Source of the DNA: Malania oleifera
Taxonomy: Eukaryota > Streptophyta > Magnoliopsida > Santalales > Ximeniaceae
Assembly: GCF_029873635.1 (NCBI RefSeq)
Contig: NC_080422.1
Coordinates: 11,811,764-11,875,763 of the forward strand
Reading direction: 5' to 3'
Length of the DNA: 64,000 nt
Positions 45,223 through 55,178 of this stretch are shown one piece after another. The translations under genes were made by a program, and so were the position numbers. The notes under the pieces were generated by a model. That model saw only the letters and a program-made list of their open reading frames with translations, was not told where the DNA came from and did not search any database. Numbering within the stretch: position 1 is the first letter of the stretch; each line of letters begins with the position of its first letter.

Positions 45223-46403
45223 CTAATTTTTTTTTTCTTTCATTTTTTCATTTCGCTTGAAATTCTCTCTCTGCTCTCTCTCTTCCTCACCGTTCAAGCG
45301 AACCCCCTAAAACCCTAGCTCCCTGTAACTCCCTCTCTTCTCTCACTCATATCTCTCCTTCTCTAACCTTGCGACCACCGAAACCCTAATCCCCTTTACC
45401 CTGAACCCCTCTCTACGCTGAAACTCTCCGTTCTCTCTCTCTTCCTCTAAAACTCTCCGTTCTCTCTCTCTCTCTCTCTCACAGAAGCCCTAATCTCCCT
45501 TCAAAGCTCTTATTTCCCTTGTAGAAGCTCTCTCTTCTTTCTCTCTTAGGTTCTCTTCTCTGTTCTCTGTGTTTTCTAAAACTATGCTTTCTCTCTCATA
45601 AATCTTCCTTGATTGAAACCCTAAGCTCTCGAATCTTCATCTCACGGAAGCTTTCTCACTCACCTTAGCTCAGATCTTTGCCCCTCTGAAACTCTAGCTT
45701 TCGCCTCTCTTTCACTTATTCTTTCTCTTAAGATCTCTCAGAAAACCCTAGTTTTCTATTTGTGAAAACCTATGAGGCCTATTGAGCTTAATGGATATTC
45801 GGTTTGAAAACCCAAGAAGGGTTTGACTAGGATTTGGTGATAGAGATTCGCCTCGAGCTAAACCCCAACTTGCAGATAAGTTCACCCTTCCTTCTTCTTC
45901 CTTTCTGTTTAGCTTGTATGATTGTGTGAGTGTGATTCGAGTGTTGTAATTATGGTGTTTCGAATGTTTTAGTGCTTATGACTCGAGTGCTGTGGAGTAT
46001 GTGATTCAAATGTGCATTTGTGTGCATGATTCGAGTGCTGTCGTTGGTGTTTTGATTGGGTGATTTTAAGGTTTCCTAGTTCAAAGGTTAGGGTTCAGGG
46101 ACGAGCTTGACTCGTTCAAACCCTAACTCACTGAGTGAGTGTGAGTCAACCCTAGGTTTGTGTGGACTCGATCAGGCCTGAGTGGGCTCAGGGGTTTTTG
46201 TCACGCGTTGGGCTTGCAATGATGGGCATAAATTTTTATTTAAGGACTCTTGTTTTAAAAACTTTTGGTGGGCTCAAAGTTTTAAAACTTTGTTGGAGGA
46301 CTTGGGGTTTTTTTTTTTTTAAAAAAGTTAGTGGGCTCGAGTTTAGAAAGAATGGGCTTGGGTCTTAAAGAATGGGTTTGGGCTTCTATTAAAAAAAATG
46401 TTT

Positions 46404-47515
46404 AGGCCTGAGCACCAGAGGTCGGCAAGGCAATTGCAGCCACTTTACATCCCTGAGTGGAAGTAGGACCACATATCTATGGATTTCCTCACTAGGTTAC
46501 CGCCGGCGCCGCATGGTTAGAATGCCATCTGGGTAGTTGTTGATCGGCTGATGAAAACAACTCACTTTCTACCTATTAAAGTTAGTTACCCAATGAACAG
46601 ATTGGTAGAGATATATATTCAGGAGACTGTTCGACCCCATGGAGTGCCAGTATCTATAGTCTCGGACCGTGACCCACGCTTTACATCACGGTTTTGGAAG
46701 AGCTTGCAAGAGGCTTTGGGGTCTCAGTTAGCATTCAGCACCGCTTTTCATCCTCAGACAGATGGCCAGACAGAGAGGACAATCCATGTACTTGAGAATA
46801 TGCTGCAAGCGTGTGTATTAGATTTCGGGGGTAGCTGGACCCAGTATTTGCTGCTGGTTGAATTTGCCTACATTAACAGCTATTAGGCCAGTATCGGCAT
46901 GATACCTTACGAGGCGCTTTATGGTAGGAGGTGTCGTTCTCTTCTATACTGGGATGAGTTAGGTGAGAGACGAGTTTTGGGGCCAAAAGTAGTGCAACAA
47001 GCGTACGATAAAGTCTAGCTTATTCGAGATAGAATCAATGCAGCTTAAAGTCGGCAGAAAAGCTACGCAAATACTCATCACTGGGAATTGGAATTTAAAG
47101 TGGGTGACCATGTGTTTTTGAAAATATCACCATTGAAGGGAGTCATGAGGTTTGAGAGGAAGGGTAAGTTGAGCCCTAGGTTTATTGGCTTATTCGAGAT
47201 ACTTGAAAAGGTTGGGTCAGTTGGCTATCGGTTAGCTTTACCACCAGTTTTGTTCAGAATACATGACATATTTCATGTTTCTATGTTAAGGGAATATGTC
47301 TCAGATCTCTCTGATGTCATCAATTATGTAGAATTGGAACTCGGTGATGCTCTAACTTATGAGAAAATTCCAATACATATCTTAGACAGGAAGAAACAGA
47401 AATTGCGTAGTAAGAAAATTCAGTTAGTGAGAGTCCTGTGGAGAAATCATGCCATGGAAGAAACTTCATGGGAGCTTGAGGAAGAAATCAGATAGAAATA
47501 CTGACACCTGTTTAG
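46404..47515 (+). pseudogene. Chromovirus F integrase and chromodomain
   Basis: Reading from 46410: EHQRSARQLQPLYIPEW, DHISMDFLTRLPPAPHG, DRLMKTTHFLPIKVSYPMNR, VPVSIVSDRDPRFTSRFWKS, FHPQTDGQTERTIHVLENML and EFAYINSY, including the core catalytic aspartates and glutamate. After stops near 46886, 47018 and 47046 the C-terminal block (FKVGDHVFLKISPLKGVMRF, GSVGYRLALPPVLFRIHDIF) and the chromodomain (VRVLWRNHAMEETSWELEEE, near 47428-47490) are in one open frame of 135 residues (47088-47495). Confidence 0.9.
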
Positions 47516-47792
47516 TGGGGTACAAAAGTGATCTGTATAGTTCAAATAATGACAATTTTATTTTATTCAGTACAGAGTGATGAATGTATAATTGTAATTT
47601 AGAATATAGGATAGGTAGTGTTTTTGGTTTTGAGAGAATTTTCTTTTATGAGTATATTTGTAATCTCCTAGAACTATTTATGTAACCACGGTATTCCTCT
47701 GCCATAATTGAAGGTTAGTAATAAAATAAGTAGCCATTTTTCTTTAAGGATGGTGTTCAATACAGAAAGCAAATTTCGAGGACGAAATTTTA

Positions 47793-47806
47793 TAAGGAGG
47801 GGAGAA
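47793..47806 (+). other. Polypurine tract of chromovirus F
   Basis: AAGGAGGGGAGAA directly precedes the LTR and follows TTTCGAGGACGAAATTTTAT, the phrase also seen in chromoviruses A and C. Confidence 0.85.
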
Positions 47807-49455
47807 TGTAGAGACCCGAAAAATTTATATAAATTAAATAATAAATAAAGGAGGAAGAAAAGGAAATTTTAAAAGGGGATTTATAGGGTCTCGTTGACAA
47901 ACGCAAGGCGCTCGTCGACGAGCATCCTTTTTGTCTTGTTGACGAGTACTTACCGAGAGGCTGTTCCCAGGGCCTGAAAATCGTTGACAAGGATTAAGTG
48001 CTCGTCGACGAACCTCCTTCATGGACTCGTCATTGAGGTGACATGGCTCATAGATGAGGCCACTTGGACAAGCTATCTATATAAGGCTGAAAATCATTTA
48101 TTTTACTAACAAGAATTTAAGGCAGAATTTTCTCTCTCTATAGAATACATTTTCTCTGCCTTCTCTCTACTATTCAGGCTTGGTTTCTCCCAAGTTCGAT
48201 GATCAGAAGCTACCACAGAGATCCTGGGGAGATTCTTTACAATATAGCCGAAGCAAAATGTTGATTTGAGAAGTTTGAGAATTATCCCAAAACCAGGGTA
48301 AGTAGATTATTTAGGTAATTTCAGTATTACCAGGTTTATTTGAACCTAAATTTTGTATTATATGAGAATATACTAGAGTTTTGTGAAGTAAAATTAGGGT
48401 ATTACATTTTCAGGAATAGGGTGTTTTGGGACCCTGCATGGGTTGAGGACCCCAATGGACGATATTTCAAAAACCCAGGTAAAATGATAAATGGTTTATA
48501 GTCTAAAAATTGTGCATATGTGGATTTAGGGAGAATATGTATGTGATAATTATCTAGGTGAATTCAGTTGTTTGATTGGGAAATTATATGTGTGTTATCT
48601 TAGGATGTTGAAATTATGAACGCCGCATGCGTGAGATTGTGAATAGCATTTAGGGCTCAGATAGAGTAAGGGAAATATGCTATGCTAGTTAAATTAGTAA
48701 TATTATCAGTAGGTTTATGTGTTTTAGGAAAGTATAAATTTCAGTACAGAGGCTCTTTATTTAGTTGTGTGGCATGAGTTAGTATTAGATTAGTATAGTA
48801 TTTTTTATAGCTTTTAGATATCATGATTTACAACATATTAGTAGAAAATATTGTTATACAGAATATCATGACGTACAGTATATATATGTATGTAAAAATA
48901 TCTATAGATAGATAGATATTTTCAGATTTTGTAGAATCACATTTTTATGGAATATATTCAAAAAAATAAATAATACAACATTTTCAATATACCATGATTT
49001 TCAGATTTCAGAACTGTAACACTTCAGATATTTAGTATTCAGATATACAGTTATTCAGATTACACAGCATATTCAGATAAGTTATTTCATGCTATGGTTA
49101 TTTCAGTTATATCAGAATCATGGTAAAACAGTAATATAGAAATATTAGTTACATATATATAGTATCAGACCCTGATGGACCAGATCAGTTTCAGAGCACG
49201 GTACCGTAACTACTTTTAGTTCAGAGTGCAACCACATAACTCAGATAATATGTGGATTTTCAATAGTCGATCGTGCCTATGTTATGGATAGGCTCCCCAT
49301 CAGTTAGGGTTGAGGAAGCCGATCTGACTTTCGGAGTTCAGTTGACTTATCCTGGTTGGCAAGCTAGTGATAGGTCCCACTTGCGGGCTGCACAACCCCG
49401 TTATAAGGGGTTAAATCATGAATTTCAGTTATCCATCAAGGGAAATTTTCTCAGT

Positions 49456-49497
<42 letters not shown>

Positions 49498-50114
49498 AGA
49501 TTTATAGAAACCGTAGACATTCCTATGAATATTAGAAGTATTATGAATAGAATATTCAGAAAAACAGTTTATGTTAAGCAACATAGGTATAAGCTATACT
49601 GTGTATTAATTATACATGTTTTCTCATACTCAGTTATTTATGGTACTTCTAAATTAGATTGTACAATTATATAAACTCATCTGCCACGCACTAGTAATAA
49701 CATATTTCTTCTTACTGAGTGTTGTCTCATCCTAGTGATTTACATTTTTCAAGTGATCCAGTTAGGTGAGCAGATCAAGCTCGCAGATAGAGGGGACTAT
49801 AGTACTGCCCTATTTGTAGGGTGAGTGTTTTTGGGAAGTCATTTTTGAGTAGTCCCTAGGTCCAGGTGAGTGCATTTTGGGAATGGCGACGTATGCATAT
49901 TCTGGAAAATTTTAACACTCTGGTATTGTATATATTGACATGGTTATATGTATTCTACTTTTCGTTGCATAGGTAGTTTATTGAGTTCCGGATTCCATGA
50001 TCCCTATCTAGTCTGTGATGATGGTTTAGTTTATATTAGAAGGTATAAGAGCAGTGAAATTTCATAGTTTATATATATATACAATAAAAATGGCATGAAA
50101 ATCAGGTTGTTAAA
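47807..50114 (+). repeat. 3' LTR of chromovirus F
   Basis: It starts TGTAGAGACCCG. A palindrome array lies at 47890-48060, and TATATAAGGCTG (near 48079) is the likely TATA box. The conserved blocks CAGAGCACGGTACCGTAACT (49189-49208) and the hairpin near 49381-49420 follow, then a (TA)n run at 49459-49494. The end is approximate: CAGGTTGTTAAA at 50103-50114 aligns with the usual CAGGTCATTACA. Confidence 0.8.
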
Positions 50115-51542
50115 TGTTAGGTGTCCAAAAATCCATCTCTGATACCATATTATTCATACACAGCGGAAATAATAATAATACATCCTCAACAATAATACCA
50201 GAGTACTATATATCATCTCAAAAAGAAGTATTCTATAATTTATATTACACAACCAAAAAGATACTTCCATCTGTCCATATTATATACCAACATTTAAAAC
50301 ATAAACCTATATATTCCATTATCTTACACTAACTTACAACCACCAAAACTAAACCCTACCCCGGAGCTTACTAAACTCGATCACCAGAAGAACCTGAAAA
50401 GTTAATAAATCGCTGGGGTGAGACACTTTTTAGTAAGGATGAACAAAGTATAACAGTGTGTGTCATATGAGTTGTAAAGTATACATCCATAATATAATCG
50501 TATGATAAACAATAACAACTGAATAGATACAAGCAGACGGTACGCACATATTTACCATAAAGCAAACCTCAGTATCTGCATACACATACAGGTGATAATG
50601 CACAAACACTTCATTCACATGGTGCCCAGATTCCTTCTCAACGCATGGTGCTCGGTTACTTTTCAACACATGGTGCCCAATGTACTGAGCATCTGTAACG
50701 ACCTACTTAATAAACTGTTTTTTTTTTACCACAAACTACATGCTCTGATACCATGCTGAGGATAAACTCATTCATTAACCTAAGCAGCGAGAAGCATAAA
50801 TCACATAGACATAACCATATGAAAATATATACACAGTACAAAACCAATACCAGAGTACTACATGTTTCCCAGAGTATACATACGTCTATTCCCCAAAATA
50901 CCCTTAACTAGCTAGGGTATACAAAAATACTCCCAAAATGTACTCACTCTCTACTGACAGGGCACCACGGAAGCCCCTCTATCTGCGAGCCTAATCTGCT
51001 CGCCTACCTGGATCACCTAAAAAATATTTCAACACTGGGATGAGCCAACGCTCAGTAAGACGAAATATGCTATTGCTAGTGTGTGGCAAATGAGCTACTA
51101 TATCATGAAAATCTATTTTCAAGTAAACATGTAATATATAAATAAGGTATAAGTGATAAAATCCACCAACCATGTCCCTATTGCTTAACATGACAGTATT
51201 GGAGTTTATTATTCAAAATATTTCTAATATAAGTAAGTATGTTCCCTATTTCTGCAAATCTATACATACGTAATAATAACTAAAAATGTTCCCTATGGCT
51301 ATCTGTGTGTCATGACTAACCCCCTCATGACAGGGTTGTGCGGCTTGTAGGGGGGATTTACACTGGCTGGCCAACCAAGAATAAATCACTACACTCCATC
51401 AGTCGATCTGCCCACCTCAACTCATATCTGGATGGGGAGCCTAACCTCTTCAAGGGTCTAGGTGAATGACCTTACCACGTATTATCTAAATAGGTGGTTG
51501 CACTCATAAAGTAACATAATATCTGTAGCAACGGTACCGTGC

Positions 51543-52924
51543 TGTAACGACCCAGAAAATATTGATATTCAAATATTAAAGAGAGAGGAAAATGTAAACA
51601 AAAATAGAAGGAGGCAGTACGCGTTTGTCGACGACATCGCATTTTGAAGATAATAATAATTTCAAGAGATTGCCAAAACTCGTCGATGAATACAGGGCTT
51701 CGTCGACGAGTGCATAAGGAAACTCATCGATGAATACAGGGCTTTGTCGACGAGTACATAAGGAAATTCGTTAACGAATTCAGGGCATCGTTGACGAGAA
51801 AATACCGAGAGGGGGTATGGAGCAGCCTGAATTTTGTCGACGAATACAGGGACTCGTCAACGAATTTAATGAAAGACTCATTGACGAGGTGACGTGTCTC
51901 GTCGATGAATCTGACAGTATAAATGGAGGGAAATTGAGAAATTTCGTCATTTTCAGCGCCCCACTCTCTCTCTCCTCTCTCTCTCTACGACTCTCTCTCA
52001 CTTCTCTCTTTGTTTCTAGGCCCGTTTCTCGCTGGATCAAAGATCTGAGGCTACCACGACGCTCTTGGCGAGATTCTCTACAAGTTTTTCGGAGTGGATC
52101 GTCTGGAAAACGAAGTTGAATTTCATCCTTAATTTAGGGTAAGACCTTTTAGCCTATTTTTGGCTTTATGGTAGTTATAAGAAATGATGTAGGCGATGAA
52201 ATACTGATGTTTTGTTCTGGGGGATTGTGTTTTCAGGATGTTGATCTAGGAATCCTGCGGGTATAGAGCCAAAATTATTTAGGGGCTTTTCAAAGTTAAG
52301 GTAAGGGAAGTATGCTATGTTAGGAGTTTTAATAAAGTTAACAGCGATTTATAGATGTATATTTATGCTAGTTTATTATACAATTTTTATCAAATATGAG
52401 TTTAAATGATTGTGTGGCCTAAGTGATTTTCATGAGATGAAGTAATTTATATAGCTTTTATAATATATATCATACTATACAGAATGCATGGAAGTAGATA
52501 GTATGTACAGTTTATATGGTTCTTCTCAGTATATGAAATTATATAGAATATATAGGTGTAGATATAGATATATATTCACAGAAACTATACACGGAGATTT
52601 ACATGCATATATAGTATTCTTATGAATAATTTCATGAAACAGATAGATACATATATATATGTATACACGCATACAGTTTTATTCAGATCAGTATTTATAT
52701 TACAGCTTTGTACAGAATAGTACACACAGAGTTTTAGCATGCCATGTTCCTATTACCATAACATACAGAGTATACAGATAGAGTATATAGACAGAATATA
52801 CAGACAGAGATACAAAGGTAGCATCAAGATGCTACGGATGCAGTATATAGTTTTACAGTATATATATACAGTACATAAAGATAGCATTATGGTAATTTTG
52901 GAACATAGCGAAAACGGTAAAAGA

Positions 52925-52956
<32 letters not shown>

Positions 52957-53852
52957 GTATATAGTATCAGATCCCTGCGAAAAGATTATAGACAGACATA
53001 GTACAGATATAGTTTACAGAGCATGGTACCTTTGCTATATACAGATAGAGTGCAACCACATATCTCAGATAGTATGTGGGTATCGTCGAACCGAGCTTGG
53101 AGAGGATGCAGCTCCCCAGTACACTGGGTAGAGGGGGCCGGTTAGACGAGGTAGCAGCCAGTCCCGCACCTAAAAGAGGATGTAGTTTGGCCGAGCTAAG
53201 GTAGTGTAGAGTGTATTGACTTATTTGAAGGGCCGACCAGATAGAGTCCCGCTTACGGGCTGCACAACCCTGTCATGAGGGGTCAAATCATGACGTACAG
53301 AGTTCCAGGGATAAAGTACAGATATGTATATGTATACAGTATTACAGTATATGATGAGTATAGTATGATATTATCAGTATGAAAAGTAGAAAATACAGAC
53401 AAAACAGTATATTTTAAATTGAGAAAGAAAGATATGCTTTACAGATTACTTATTGCATTACAGTTTAATTTCTATTTTTAAGTATTCTTAACTTAGTTGC
53501 TACACACTAGTAATAGCATATTTTCACTTACTGAGCGTCGACTCACCCCATTACTTTACCATTTTTCAGGTGAGCCAGCTAGGCGAGCAGACCAGCCTCG
53601 CGGATAGAAAGTAGTTAGATCACCCTAGTTATAGGGTGAGTTTTTGTCAGAGCTGTATATTTTTGAGTAGATGATACTGGAGGGGTATTTTTGTATGACT
53701 ATAGTATGTATACACTGAAATCTGGTGTTGTTTAGTATATATGTAAATGGTTGTTTAATTTGTGCTCCTGTTGCTTAGGTATGGATGTAATTGCACAGAT
53801 ATATTTATATAGATAGAAAAAAAAAATGGATAGAATTTTTGAGGACGTTACA
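51543..53852 (+). mobile_element. Solo LTR H, nested in solo LTR G
   Basis: It runs from TGTAACGACCC to GAGGACGTTACA, 2310 bp, with the perfect duplication CGTGC on both sides (51538-51542 and 53853-53857). It interrupts the conserved palindromic block GGTACCGTGC of its host. The plus orientation follows from the TATA box (CAGTATAAATGG, about 51916) and CT-rich leader (51965-52015). It carries a (TA)n run near 52925-52955 and the hairpin block at 53255-53295. No coding region. It is the youngest insertion in this stack. Confidence 0.93.
51628..51925 (+). promoter_or_regulatory. Palindrome array and TATA box of solo LTR H
   Basis: About ten TCGTCGACGA-type sites lie between 51628 and 51910. 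One is perfect (near 51700); the rest differ by C-to-T or G-to-A at CG steps, for example TTGTCGACGA and TCGTCAACGA. The TATA box follows within about 10 bp. The layout matches solo LTR B. Confidence 0.6.
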
Positions 53853-55178
53853 CGTGCTCTGTAGTTGCAAGTCTAACAGCGTCTGATACTATATAATATA
53901 TTTCTATATACAACTATCTAAATTATCATGATTTTGAAATAATTGTAATAACCATGATGCTGCATAACTGTACTGTAATTCATACGTCGTAATACTGAGA
54001 ACTGTATAATTATAATACTGAAACTGCATAATCATAATACTAATAATCGTGTAATCATGGTATTTAGATTCATAAAATCATGGTACTGAAATATCGTAAA
54101 ATCAGAATATTGAAATAACGTAAAACATATTTTTTCGTACTATATTCATATTCAAAAGCCACACGATGCTGTAATACATAATTTTCATCATTTAATAAAC
54201 TGTATGATATTTTAAAAAAATACCTAGCATAACATATTTTCCTTACTTGACTACTGGAAAGCCCCTATAGAATACTAGCCTAACACTCGCAAAGTCTCCT
54301 ACAAAACACCTTGAAAACAATATTTGCCAGAACAGAATATCAGTATTTCATCGCCTACATCATTTCTTATAACTACCAAAAGGCCAAAAAGAGGCTAAAA
54401 GGCCTTATCCTAAATTTGGGATGTATTCCAACTTCATTTCCCCGATGATCCACTCCGGCAAGCTTATAGAGAATTCTGCCAGGAGTGTCGTGGTGGCTTC
54501 GAATCGTCAATCCAGTGACTGGCGAGGCTGGAATCGAAGAGAAAAGTGAGAGAAAGATGTAGAGAGAGAGTGGAGAGAGATAGAAGGGTCATAAATGAAT
54601 AAAAATATGAGTTTTTCATATTTATAAGGTCAGATTCGTCGACGAAATCCTGTATTCGTCGATGAAATTCAGAGCAGCCCGAATCTTCTCTCGATATTTT
54701 CTCGTCGACGAAGCCATGTGTTCGTCGATGAAATCCTTAAGGCCTTCATCGATGAAACCCTGTGTTCGTCGACGAAGTCTACGGCTTCCTTTTGTTTTTG
54801 TTTCTATTTCTCTCCCTCTTTATTATTAAAATGCTATTATTCTTCGGGTCACTACAGCATCCCTCCCCATCGTTCTCAATACGTACATCATGATAGAGTC
54901 CCAATGTTACAATAGAGCCCCACAAATATGTCACAACAGGGTCCCACAGTTACAAATCACAACCACTCATTTCTTAGTAATATACATATCACATCAACCA
55001 AGCAGGCAAATTCAACACAGCCACAATATCCATTTCATTAATAAAAGTCAATCTCATGTCACACAATTTAAGGATTTAAACTGTACTTTACAAAACTGAG
55101 GTAGTCAGCCCTACTTACTTTGATCCTTTACATAATCTATAAGATAATCCAAGCTCATATTCTAACTGACAGCTTTGG

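Larger units (their letters stand above)
44133..46403 (+). repeat. LTR-type repeat remnant, right half
   Basis: It starts CCGCCAAATTAAGGGTAGAA, continuing the repeat cut at 23749, and includes GGGAAGGTACTAGCACCCCC (44199-44218), common in plant gypsy LTR-type repeats. Between 44400 and 44700 it is AT-rich. From 44740 it resembles a U3 region with a 72-bp triple repeat, a TATA box (CATATAAAAGC, about 45210-45220) and a long CT-rich leader with AAACCCTA repeats (45236-45760). Whether 44133-44700 and 44740-46403 belong to one element is not certain. No coding frame was found. Confidence 0.5.
46404..50114 (+). mobile_element. Chromovirus F, 5' truncated
   Basis: Only the integrase C-part, chromodomain, polypurine tract and 3' LTR remain. 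The copy begins abruptly inside integrase, at the equivalent of KAEHQR. The integrase and chromodomain closely resemble those of chromovirus C, so both belong to the same lineage. The 5' half was lost by deletion or recombination. No target duplication can be defined. Confidence 0.85.
50694..54856 (-). mobile_element. Solo LTR G with perfect TSD, itself split
   Basis: It runs from TGTAACGACC to GGGTCACTACA and is flanked by the perfect duplication GCATC (50689-50693 and 54857-54861). Without solo LTR H it is about 1.85 kb. The palindrome array (54634-54782), GA-rich leader on the plus strand (54545-54585) and hairpin block (51309-51355) show the minus orientation. No coding region. Confidence 0.93.
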
